This document shows, one piece after another, positions 13,106 to 21,052 of a stretch of 21,104 nt of DNA. Positions within the stretch are counted from its first letter, which is position 1; each line of letters starts with the position of its first letter. Source of the DNA: JAVBPP01 sp031549535 (GTDB lineage: Bacteria > Bacillota > Clostridia > Oscillospirales > Acutalibacteraceae); assembly GCA_031549535.1 (NCBI GenBank), contig JAVBPP010000027.1:1-21104 (forward strand), written 5' to 3'. The translations under genes and the position numbers were made by a program. The notes beneath the pieces were generated by a model. It worked only from the letters and a program-made list of their open reading frames with translations, ran no database searches and had not been told where the DNA came from.

Positions 13106-14284
13106 ATGGCGAAAGAATTATCCTTAAAATACGGCTGTAACCCCAACCAAAAGCCCTCGCGCCTGTTTATGAAGGAGGGCGGGGAGCTGCCGTTCACCGT
13201 TTTGAACGGCAACCCGGGCTATATCAACTTTCTGGATGCGCTCAACGGCTGGCAGCTTGTCAAGGAGCTGAAGACCGCAACAGGGCAGCCGGCGGCCACC
13301 TCATTCAAGCATGTCAGCCCGGCGGGTGCGGCAATTGCGGGTGAGCTTTCGGAGCTGATGCGCAAGGTATATTTTGTGGATGATTTGCCTCTTTCGCCGT
13401 TGGCGAGCGCCTATGCCAAGGCGCGCGGCGCAGACCGCATGTCCTCCTACGGTGATTTTATCGCCCTGTCCGACTGTTGCGACGAGCAGACGGCTGCTAT
13501 CGTGTTCCGCGAGGTTTCGGACGGCATTATCGCCCCGGGCTACACATCGAAAGCGCTGGAAATTCTCAAAGAAAAACGTAAGGGTAGCTATAACATCATT
13601 CAGATCGAAGAAAGCTATGTCCCGCGTGAAGTGGAGCATAAGGATGTGTTCGGCGTCACCTTTGAGCAGGGGAGAAATAACCTGTGTATTGATGAGTGTG
13701 TTTTAGATAAATTGGTAACGGAAAACAACAGCCTAACGGCGGAGCAAAAACAGGATTTGCTTATTGCCTTGATTACGTTGAAATATACACAGTCCAACTC
13801 TGTTTGCTATGTGAAGGACGGCGGAACCATCGGCGTGGGTGCAGGGCAGCAGTCCCGCATTCATTGCACGCGCCTTGCGGGTGATAAAGCGGATATCTGG
13901 TATCTGCGCCAGCACCCGAAGGTGCTTGCCCTGCCTTTCCGCGCGGATGTCCGCCGACCGGATAGGAACAATATAATTGATATCTATATTTCTGATGAGC
14001 ATATGGACGTTTTGGCCGAGGGCGCGTGGCAGGCTTATTTTACACAACAGCCCCCCGTTCTCTCAGCGCAGGAAAAGCAGGAATGGCTTCGGGGACTCTT
14101 TGGCGTTGCATTGGGCTCCGATGCATTTTTCCCCTTTGGCGACAATGTGGAACGTGCGCGGAAAAGCGGCGTTTGCTGCATCGCCCAACCCGGCGGCAGC
14201 ATTCGGGACGACCATGTGATTGATACCTGTAACAAGTATGGCATCGCCATGGCATTCACAGGTATTCGTTTGTTCCATCACTGA
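13106..14284 (+). CDS. purH: AICAR formyltransferase, stand-alone PurH C-terminal domain
   Basis: The 392-residue product covers only the transformylase (AICARFT) part of PurH. KYGCNPNQKPSRLF at the start, the catalytic SFKHVSPAGAA (Lys-His pair), YTQSNSVCYVKDGGTIGVGAGQQSR in the middle (two parts, Asn and Gln conserved) and a C-terminus ending GIRLFHH are family features. The N-terminal cyclohydrolase domain of the roughly 510-residue bifunctional enzyme is absent; PurO next door supplies it. It formylates AICAR to FAICAR with 10-formyl-tetrahydrofolate. AAGGAG precedes the start. Confidence 0.93.
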   Translation: MAKELSLKYGCNPNQKPSRLFMKEGGELPFTVLNGNPGYINFLDALNGWQLVKELKTATGQPAATSFKHVSPAGAAIAGELSELMRKVYFVDDLPLSPLASAYAKARGADRMSSYGDFIALSDCCDEQTAAIVFREVSDGIIAPGYTSKALEILKEKRKGSYNIIQIEESYVPREVEHKDVFGVTFEQGRNNLCIDECVLDKLVTENNSLTAEQKQDLLIALITLKYTQSNSVCYVKDGGTIGVGAGQQSRIHCTRLAGDKADIWYLRQHPKVLALPFRADVRRPDRNNIIDIYISDEHMDVLAEGAWQAYFTQQPPVLSAQEKQEWLRGLFGVALGSDAFFPFGDNVERARKSGVCCIAQPGGSIRDDHVIDTCNKYGIAMAFTGIRLFHH

Positions 14285-14301
14285 TACGGAGGTATATGTG
14301 T

Positions 14302-15588
14302 ATGAAGATACTGGTAATAGGCTCCGGAGGGCGAGAGCATGCGATTGTCCGCAAACTGAAGGAGAGTCCGCGCGTAACGAGCGTCATCTGTGCGCCCGGC
14401 AACGGTGGAATCGCCTGCGATGCTCAGTGCTTCGCCGTGGATGTCAAGGATAAGGTGGGTATGCTGACCCTGGCAAAAGAAAAGCAGGTTGATTTCGTGG
14501 TGGTTGCGCCGGATGATCCGCTGGCGGACGGAATGGTGGATTTGTTTGAAGACGCGGGTTTTCGCACGTTTGGCCCCAGGCAAAGCGCGGCCGAAATTGA
14601 AAGCAGCAAGGTGTTTTCCAAAAATTTGATGCGAAAATATCAAATTCCGACGGCGGAGTATCAGGTATTCACTGCGCCGGAGGATGCGCTGCGTTACTTG
14701 GAAGAGAAAAACGAATTCCCCACGGTCATCAAGGCGGATGGCCTTGCGCTGGGGAAAGGCGTAATCATTGCGCAGACGCTGGAAGAAGCGCAGGATGCCG
14801 TGCGCAGCATGATGCAGGATAAGGTGTTCGGCGCCTCCGGCAACAAAATTGTAATAGAGGAGTTTTTACAGGGGCCAGAGGTTTCGGTTCTCGCGTTTTG
14901 TGACGGGAAAACAGTCGTGCCTATGGTGTCTTCCATGGATCATAAGCGTGCGCTGGACGGCGATAAGGGGCTTAACACGGGCGGCATGGGTACCATCAGC
15001 CCAAACCCGTATTATTCGCAAACGATGGCGGAAATCTGCATGCAAACTATTTTCCTGCCCACGGTTGCCGCGATGAACAGCGAGGGCAGGCCGTTCAAAG
15101 GCTGCCTGTATTTCGGCCTGATGCTTACAAAGAACGGCCCGAAGGTGATTGAATACAATGCGCGTTTCGGCGACCCGGAAACCCAGGTAGTATTGCCCCG
15201 CTTAAAAACGCCGCTGATAGATATTATGGAGGCGGTCGCGGATGAAACCCTGGATCAGCTTGCGCTTGATTGGGATGATAAGGCCTGCGCCTGCGTCATG
15301 ATGGCCTCCGGCGGTTACCCGGAACGTTATGAAAAGGGCAAGGCGATTCGAGGCCTGAACGAAGAGGGGCAGCTGGAAAATTTAGCTTGCACGGTGTTTC
15401 ACTCTGGAACCCTGCGAAATGCTCACAGTTTCGTCACAAATGGCGGCAGAGTGCTGGGCGTTAGCGCCTGTGGCGCAACCTTGGAGGAGGCGCTGCGAAA
15501 AGCATATGGCGGCGTCGCCGCAATTGAGTTTGAACAGGCGCATTACCGCAAGGATATCGGGCGGACAGAGCAAACAGTTCAGCCATAA
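14302..15588 (+). CDS. purD: phosphoribosylamine-glycine ligase (PurD)
   Basis: The 428-residue ATP-grasp enzyme joins glycine to phosphoribosylamine. The N-terminus MKILVIGSGGREHAI, the lid region KADGLALGKGV, and the signature EYNARFGDPETQ are intact. I choose the second ATG, 9 bp from GGAGG; the ATG six bases upstream is only 3 bp from it. This is the last gene of the operon. purF, purL, purC, purB and purK are not in the window. Confidence 0.95.
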   Translation: MKILVIGSGGREHAIVRKLKESPRVTSVICAPGNGGIACDAQCFAVDVKDKVGMLTLAKEKQVDFVVVAPDDPLADGMVDLFEDAGFRTFGPRQSAAEIESSKVFSKNLMRKYQIPTAEYQVFTAPEDALRYLEEKNEFPTVIKADGLALGKGVIIAQTLEEAQDAVRSMMQDKVFGASGNKIVIEEFLQGPEVSVLAFCDGKTVVPMVSSMDHKRALDGDKGLNTGGMGTISPNPYYSQTMAEICMQTIFLPTVAAMNSEGRPFKGCLYFGLMLTKNGPKVIEYNARFGDPETQVVLPRLKTPLIDIMEAVADETLDQLALDWDDKACACVMMASGGYPERYEKGKAIRGLNEEGQLENLACTVFHSGTLRNAHSFVTNGGRVLGVSACGATLEEALRKAYGGVAAIEFEQAHYRKDIGRTEQTVQP

Positions 15589-15711
15589 AAGAATAGAACA
15601 TTCTTATCAGAAAGTTAATATTTCGTTCACAAAAAACAGTAGGTTTGTTTCCAAGCGAAATGTATACTAGGTAGGCTGAAACAGAATTTATGAACTGGTA
15701 GGGAGTTTGAT

Positions 15712-17217
15712 ATGGCTAAGAAGAAATGGTCGAAAAAGCGCAAGGTGGTGGCGGCCATCCTCGCGTTTGTATTTGTTGCGGGCTGCGCCGGTGGCGGTTA
15801 TGCGCTGTTCCGGGAGGATCCGCCTCCTGCATTTTTCTACACCACGGTAAAAATAGGCCCCATCACCCAAACCTTAGATGCCACTGCTACGGTGCAGTCC
15901 GCAAATCAGGTTTCTTATGAAATTATCAACAACGTCAAAGTGAAAAAAGTGAATGTCAAAGCCGGCGACAAGGTAAAACAGGGCCAAACCCTAGCCGAGT
16001 TTGACACCAGCAGCCTGGATAGCTTGGTGAACGATAAGCAAAAGGCCTATGACACTGCGCGTAACGGCTACAACAAAGCGTTGGATAACAATCGCAAAGC
16101 CGCGGCTGCGAAGAACACCACGAAGCCGACAACCACCACCAAGGCTCCAACAACGACAAAAGCACCAACCACAACCTCCCCGCAGCAGAGCAACTTGATT
16201 GCTCAGGCGTGGAATGCGTTTTACCAAGGGCTCATCACGATGGAAAACCTGTCTATCATCCTTGGCAAAATTGCTAGGGGCGAGCAGATTGACTTGAATT
16301 TCGGCAGCAATATTGAGATGCCGACCGTTAATATGAGCGATATTGATATTGGCTCCATGATTAACAACACGCCCATTGCGGAAGTCAGCGAAATGATGCT
16401 GGAAATGTATAAGTCCACCATGGATAGCGCTAAAACCAACCTCGACGCCACAAAGGCCATTGTAAAATCCCTGCAAAAGGGATGGCTTGCCAAGGCTGAC
16501 GGTGTTGTGCGCGAAGTAAAGATAAAATCAGGGGAAGTGTTTGTTGACGCTTCTGCATCTTCCAGCTCCAGCGCAATGGATATGTCTGCGCTCATGGGGA
16601 TGCTCGCAGGCGGGGATACCTCCCAAATTACGCAGCTGCTTGGTTCTATGAATAGCAGCACAAAAAAGATTTATGGCATGGTTGTGGAGTATTATCCATT
16701 TGAAGCTTCGTTCTTGCTCAATAAAAAGGATATTCTGAAAATTGCGCTGAACCAAACCGCACAGATTAAGTCTCAGGCAAATAATATGCTTGCCGGTTAC
16801 GTTTCCTATATCAGCCCCGTTGCAAGCGGCTCCGCTGGCATTGATTTGGATTCCATTCTTGGCGGTGCCTCCGGATCCTCCGGTGGAGTGGAGGCAAGGG
16901 TAACAATTCCCAAGCCGGATGAAAGCATCATCATTGGCCTGGATGTTAATGTATCCATTCAACTGGATCATAAGGAAAAAGCCTTGCTCGCGGCAACGGA
17001 AGCTTTGAACTTTGGGGAAGATAATGTAAAATTTGTTTGGGTCTATAATCAGGAGAATCAAACGGTGCGCCGCGCTGAAATCACAACAGGCCTCTCTTCA
17101 TCCGGAACGGCCTTTGAAATAGTGACAGGCTGCAACGAAGGCGATGTGTTGATTAAATCAGCAAAGAATCTGGAAGACGGCATGAAAGTGCTGTTGAAGG
17201 AAGAAGAAGCCAAATAA
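15712..17217 (+). CDS. membrane-fusion (MacA/HlyD-type) adaptor with Thr-rich insert
   Basis: The product has 501 residues. The N-terminus is basic, followed by a hydrophobic stretch (11-24) that ends in a possible lipobox VAGC (22-25), so it may be a lipoprotein or an uncleaved anchor. The lipoyl-like half-motif VKKVNVKAGDKVKQGQTLAE (77-96) and the second half around LAKADGVVREVKIKSGEVF are separated by about 160 residues. That insert holds a Thr-rich stretch (136-156, repeats of TTTKAP) and helices. The C-terminal part has the barrel and membrane-proximal pattern (VTIPKPDESIIIGLDVNV). It pairs with the permease gene 18 bp downstream. Substrate unknown. Confidence 0.85.
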   Translation: MAKKKWSKKRKVVAAILAFVFVAGCAGGGYALFREDPPPAFFYTTVKIGPITQTLDATATVQSANQVSYEIINNVKVKKVNVKAGDKVKQGQTLAEFDTSSLDSLVNDKQKAYDTARNGYNKALDNNRKAAAAKNTTKPTTTTKAPTTTKAPTTTSPQQSNLIAQAWNAFYQGLITMENLSIILGKIARGEQIDLNFGSNIEMPTVNMSDIDIGSMINNTPIAEVSEMMLEMYKSTMDSAKTNLDATKAIVKSLQKGWLAKADGVVREVKIKSGEVFVDASASSSSSAMDMSALMGMLAGGDTSQITQLLGSMNSSTKKIYGMVVEYYPFEASFLLNKKDILKIALNQTAQIKSQANNMLAGYVSYISPVASGSAGIDLDSILGGASGSSGGVEARVTIPKPDESIIIGLDVNVSIQLDHKEKALLAATEALNFGEDNVKFVWVYNQENQTVRRAEITTGLSSSGTAFEIVTGCNEGDVLIKSAKNLEDGMKVLLKEEEAK

Positions 17218-17235
17218 ACACGATGGAGGCAGCGC

Positions 17236-18474
17236 GTGAAAATTAAAGAAAACATTCGCATTGCGATTTTTAGCATTCGCACGAATATTTTGCGTTCCCT
17301 GCTGACCATGTTGGGTATTATCATCGGCGTTGCTGCCGTTATTGCAATCATCACTATCGGCAACGGCGGGCGCGATTATATCGTTGGTATGATTCGGGAT
17401 ATGGGGCAGAGCACGATGAATATAACCGCGAGAGGCCGAAATATAACCGACAGTGATATGATGACGCTAGCCGATGTTGAGGCAATCGAGCAAATAGAAA
17501 GTGTGGCGGCAGTATCCCCCTTTATTACGGATTTTGGAAAAACGGAATCGGAGAATTATAACGGTTTCGGACTCATGTTTTGTGGTAATGAGCAGTTTTT
17601 AAAGGTCACCGGAATCGAGGTGATTCACGGAACCTTTTATACGGAGGAGGATGTGGAGGTAGCGCGTAATGTCTGCCTGTTAGATACAGCCAGCGCAAAA
17701 GCGTATTTTGGCTACGAAAATCCGGTAGGTGAAACAATTGAAATCACCTTAAATAAACAGACCAGAAGTTTTCGTATTATTGGTATCATCAACCTCCAAA
17801 AACTAAGCGGTTCCAGCTCCATTGATTTGTCGGAGTTGATGGGCGGTGAGGATATGGCGCCGTGCATGCTTACCATGCCGTGCACGACCTACGACGCTAT
17901 GCGCGGCAGAGAGAGCCGTTATGATTTGATTTATCTGACGGCGAAAGAGGATGATAAGCTGGACGAAGCAGGAAAAACGGCTGTCAACACGCTTTATTCC
18001 AGACATAACAATCACAATTCAAACAATGAAGTTTATCAATTAACGAATATGGCAACCTTTATTGATTTGCTGGATTCCGTTATTCGCATTTTTACAGCGT
18101 TCATTGCGTCGGTAAGCGCTATTTCTTTGGTTGTTGGCGGTATCGGCGTTATGAATATCATGCTTGTTTCCGTCACGGAGCGAACGCGGGAAATCGGTAT
18201 CCGCAAGGCACTTGGCGCAAAAACCACTACCATTATGATGCAGTTCCTAACAGAATCGGTCATCATATGTGCGATAGGGGGAACAATCGGCCTCATACTT
18301 GGTGTTTCGGGGGCAATGATTGCGGCGGCCTATGTCGGCGTGCCGATTGAGCTTAAGCTTAGCACAGTCCTCATCGCGGTGGGTTTCTCCAGCGCAATCG
18401 GTATTTTCTTCGGTATTTACCCGGCTCGCAGGGCGGCAAAGATGCACCCGATTGAGGCGCTGCGCAGAGATTGA
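17236..18474 (+). CDS. ABC transporter permease of the MacB/FtsX type
   Basis: The 412-residue product has the MacB layout. It has one membrane segment near the start (about 16-42, with LLTMLGIIIGVAAVIAI), a large extracellular domain (about 45-275) and three membrane segments at the C-terminus. VVGGIGVMNIMLVSVTERTREIGIRKALGA and the final YPARRAAKMHPIEALR are family signatures (given in part). It starts at GTG behind GGAGG. The ATP-binding subunit normally encoded between adaptor and permease is missing; the gap is only 18 bp. It must use an ATPase encoded elsewhere or be non-functional. A strong hairpin follows the gene. Confidence 0.92.
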   Translation: MKIKENIRIAIFSIRTNILRSLLTMLGIIIGVAAVIAIITIGNGGRDYIVGMIRDMGQSTMNITARGRNITDSDMMTLADVEAIEQIESVAAVSPFITDFGKTESENYNGFGLMFCGNEQFLKVTGIEVIHGTFYTEEDVEVARNVCLLDTASAKAYFGYENPVGETIEITLNKQTRSFRIIGIINLQKLSGSSSIDLSELMGGEDMAPCMLTMPCTTYDAMRGRESRYDLIYLTAKEDDKLDEAGKTAVNTLYSRHNNHNSNNEVYQLTNMATFIDLLDSVIRIFTAFIASVSAISLVVGGIGVMNIMLVSVTERTREIGIRKALGAKTTTIMMQFLTESVIICAIGGTIGLILGVSGAMIAAAYVGVPIELKLSTVLIAVGFSSAIGIFFGIYPARRAAKMHPIEALRRD

Positions 18475-18491
18475 TAAAAAGTAAATACAAA

Positions 18492-18515
18492 GGGGGCGGA
18501 TTTTCATCCGCCCCC
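18492..18515. terminator. GC-rich hairpin terminator after the permease gene
   Basis: GGGGGCGGA pairs perfectly with TCCGCCCCC over 9 bp around a 6-nt loop. The plus strand is followed by AAATTTA, a poor T tract; the minus strand reads TTTGTATTT. It separates the transporter genes from mutY. Confidence 0.7.
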
Positions 18516-18593
18516 CAAATTTATAGAATACATGAGTGTGGATGCGGTAACAGACCATATATATGGCTCGTTGGCGCTTGGAGGCAAGGTTAC

Positions 18594-19646
18594 ATGAATC
18601 AGCAAGAAAAACAGGAATTGTTGCGGCAGCTTCCAAGGCCGCTGCTTGGCTGGTATGCTCAAAACGCGCGTGATTTGCCCTGGCGCAGAGATACCCAGCC
18701 TTATCATGTCTGGCTCTCGGAAATTATGCTGCAACAGACCCGTGTTGAAGCTGTAAAAGGGTATTATACTCGGTTTTTGCAGTCTCTGCCAACCATAGAA
18801 GCCCTTGCCGCCGCGCCGCAGGAGCAACTGTTCAAGCTCTGGGAGGGTCTTGGTTATTATAACCGAGCAAAGAACCTGCAAAAAGCGGCGCTTCAAATCC
18901 TGCGGGAGCATAGCGGTACCTTCCCGCGGGAGTGGGACTCTATTATCAAGTTGCCCGGAATCGGCGCTTACACTGCTGGTGCGATAGCCTCCATCTGCTT
19001 TGAGCAGCCCACTCCGGCGGTTGACGGCAATGTGCTGCGTGTCCTTGCGCGGCTTACCATGGACAGTCGCTGTGTCGATTTGCCGCAGGTGAAAAAAGAA
19101 CAGACACAGGCGCTGGAGCAGGTGTATCCAAAAGGAGAGTGCGGCGCATTCACACAGGCGCTCATGGAGCTTGGCGCGTTGGTCTGCCTGCCGAACGGCG
19201 CGCCGCAATGCGGGCAATGTCCCCTCGCGTTTTTATGCAGCTCCAGGCAAAACGGCTGTGAAAAAGCGCTGCCGGTGAAAGCGCCGAAAAAGGAGCGCAG
19301 GGTGCAAACGCTCAGCGTGTTTGTGATTGCCTGCGCAGGCAGGATTGCGCTGGTAAAGCGCGGTGACACCGGGGTGCTTTCCGGTCAATGGGAGCTGCCG
19401 AATCTGGAGGGCGATTGCTCAGAGCAGCAAGCATTTTTACAGCTGCGGGACTGGGGCATAAAACAGCCGGAATTGAATAAGCACATTCGCAGAAAACATG
19501 TGTTCACCCATATTGAGTGGAAGATGAATTGCTATTTTTTTCGCAGCGAGCATGCCGCGGACTGCTTTTTTTGGGCGGAGCTGCGGGGGGGTGCAACAAA
19601 TGTGGCTCTGCCGACGGCATTTCGGAAATTATTGGATGAGTTTTAG
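18594..19646 (+). CDS. mutY: A/G-specific adenine glycosylase (MutY)
   Basis: The 350-residue product removes adenine mispaired with 8-oxoguanine. I start at the ATG behind GGAGGCAAGG; the open frame upstream includes the terminator. Catalytic Glu is in SEIMLQQT (42-49), the helix-hairpin-helix in LPGIGAYTAGAI (120-131), and the catalytic Asp in VDGNVLRV (143-150). Four Cys for the iron-sulfur cluster lie at 198, 206, 209 and 215, spaced C-x7-C-x2-C-x5-C, with one residue more in the first gap than in the E. coli enzyme. The C-terminal NUDIX-like domain contains LVKRGDTGVLSGQWELPNL. A strong terminator follows. Confidence 0.95.
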   Translation: MNQQEKQELLRQLPRPLLGWYAQNARDLPWRRDTQPYHVWLSEIMLQQTRVEAVKGYYTRFLQSLPTIEALAAAPQEQLFKLWEGLGYYNRAKNLQKAALQILREHSGTFPREWDSIIKLPGIGAYTAGAIASICFEQPTPAVDGNVLRVLARLTMDSRCVDLPQVKKEQTQALEQVYPKGECGAFTQALMELGALVCLPNGAPQCGQCPLAFLCSSRQNGCEKALPVKAPKKERRVQTLSVFVIACAGRIALVKRGDTGVLSGQWELPNLEGDCSEQQAFLQLRDWGIKQPELNKHIRRKHVFTHIEWKMNCYFFRSEHAADCFFWAELRGGATNVALPTAFRKLLDEF

Positions 19647-19679
19647 TGGCTATAGCTGCTATAGCTGCACATTAGGATA

Positions 19680-19729
19680 AAAAAGGATACTACCAATCCC
19701 AGCTACATGAGATTGGCAGTATCCTTTTT
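19680..19729. terminator. bidirectional terminator between mutY and the lipoprotein gene
   Basis: Arms 19680-19698 and 19711-19729 pair over 19 bp with one mismatch and carry A5 and T5 at the ends, so it works for both converging genes. A short tandem TATAGCTGC repeat precedes it. Confidence 0.9.
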
Positions 19730-19769
19730 GGACAGCACAAGAGGCCGCCCCGTTGCGTTACATGCGGTA

Positions 19770-20795
19770 TTACCACTGGAAAGCCGTATACAGCGCTGTG
19801 GTTTTCGCGGACCCTTCGCCCCAGTCGCCGCCGAAGGCCAGAACCTTTATGCCTTCCAGCCGTACGTCAAAAGGCATTTCAATTTTAAGCTCCGAGAATT
19901 GATTGCTCTCCTTATCAATAATAGCGGTAATCATGACATCGTGCGTTTTCATAATAATGTTGTCAATTTTGACATTGAGGAACGCATAGTCCTTCAGCTC
20001 CGTGTAAACATCTTCTTTTGCCTTGTAGTTGCGGAAGCAGCTGCCGATGGCGCTGCTGTTGTCGCGCTTTGGGTTGGTTTCGTCCATAAGATTAATGGTT
20101 AGCTTATAGTTGTTGCCCTGCTCCTCGCAAATGGCGCTTGTCACATGCGCGGGTGTGAGCTTGCTTTCAAAAAGGATGCCGTTCCCCTGGAGATCTGTGT
20201 TTTTCGGCGTTACATTATTCGCAGGATCGCCAATACCCAAAAAATTGTTTACAACCTGGCGGCCTGTCGTTTTGACAAAGGGGATGCTCAGGTTCAGCAG
20301 CTTGTTCACGCCTTCGTCCCCATGAATATCCTTGGTGATGACGGTCTGCGTATTTTTGGTGAGACCCGGTTTTTTTGCAAATGCGGTGTTGATGGCGTTT
20401 GCATAGTATTGCAGTATCTGCTCCTTGGTGGTCGGCTTGTTTGAAGGTGCTTCGGTGGGTTTCACTGTGTTGGTGGGCTTCTCAGGGGATGAGTCGCCGT
20501 TCTTTATTGTGGCGTTGCCTGTTGTGGGTGCTGCGGTCTCGTTGCCGCCGGCTTCAGTAGTGCCGCCGGAGGTAAGCGTAGTGCTATCGATTGCGGTGGT
20601 GGAGGTGGTGTCATCGGCAGAGGATGTCGATGGCAGTGCTGTAGAGTCGCCTGTGCTGGGAATCGTGGTTGCTGCGGGGCTGTCTGCATCGGCAGTGGTG
20701 GTGGGCGCGGTACTTTCCTCCGGATTCTTCTTGCCGCAGGCGCCAAACACCGATAGCAGGCAGAGTATCATAGCCATTGCGAAAATGCGTTTCAT
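19770..20795 (-). CDS. putative lipoprotein with Thr/Ser-rich linker
   Basis: The 341-residue product starts with a lipoprotein signal ending in the lipobox FGAC, with lipidated Cys20. A linker rich in Thr, Ser, Ala and Asp covers about 25-122. The C-terminal domain (about 123-341) begins TKEQILQYYANAINTAF, a start seen in many Clostridial surface lipoproteins of unknown function, and is otherwise unassigned. It ends in a strand-rich part with LEGIKVLAFGGDWG. GAGAGGAG precedes the start and a consensus promoter lies upstream. It is monocistronic and shares a terminator with mutY. Confidence 0.75.
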   Translation of the reverse strand: MKRIFAMAMILCLLSVFGACGKKNPEESTAPTTTADADSPAATTIPSTGDSTALPSTSSADDTTSTTAIDSTTLTSGGTTEAGGNETAAPTTGNATIKNGDSSPEKPTNTVKPTEAPSNKPTTKEQILQYYANAINTAFAKKPGLTKNTQTVITKDIHGDEGVNKLLNLSIPFVKTTGRQVVNNFLGIGDPANNVTPKNTDLQGNGILFESKLTPAHVTSAICEEQGNNYKLTINLMDETNPKRDNSSAIGSCFRNYKAKEDVYTELKDYAFLNVKIDNIIMKTHDVMITAIIDKESNQFSELKIEMPFDVRLEGIKVLAFGGDWGEGSAKTTALYTAFQW

Positions 20796-20858
20796 GCGGG
20801 TGCTCCTCTCTGGTTTTGAAATAAGATAGTAAGATTACACTTGCTTCTGTTGTGTTCT

Positions 20859-20887
20859 ATTATATATGAAGTGAATCGAAGCGTCAA
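20859..20887 (-). promoter_or_regulatory. promoter of the Thr-rich lipoprotein gene
   Basis: On the minus strand TTGACG (20882-20887), a 17-bp spacer and a perfect TATAAT (20859-20864) lie about 63 bp ahead of the start codon. Confidence 0.75.
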
Positions 20888-20906
20888 TGCCATCTGTTAC
20901 ATTCTA

Positions 20907-20936
20907 TTGCTCCACTGACTTTAGTTGGTGGAGCAA
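20907..20936. repeat. 9-bp perfect hairpin in the right-end non-coding stretch
   Basis: TTGCTCCAC and GTGGAGCAA pair perfectly around a 12-nt loop. There is no T tract on either side, so it is not a convincing terminator. The rest of 20888-21104 holds no gene, only the MITE-like element and the inverted repeat. Confidence 0.5.
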
Positions 20937-20963
20937 CATTATTTCGGCTCCAAAGGTCACGAG

Positions 20964-21052
20964 TAATACCAATATCCAAAGAAAGCGTAGATAAAAAATC
21001 TGCGAAAAAGCCATACAGCAAAGCTTTTCCTTGATTTTTTATAACGCTTTCT
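20964..21052. mobile_element. MITE-like hairpin, copy 2, right end lost
   Basis: The element starts TAATACCAAT, as copy 1 does. Arms 20980-21011 and 21021-21052 form a stem of about 30 bp with a few mismatches (AGAAAGCGT...ATAAAAAATC on both arms) around a loop with CATAC. The expected right end ATTGGTATTA is missing: the 53-bp inverted repeat begins exactly where the arm stops. Either the element was cut by a rearrangement or the assembly joined unrelated sequence here. Confidence 0.55.
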
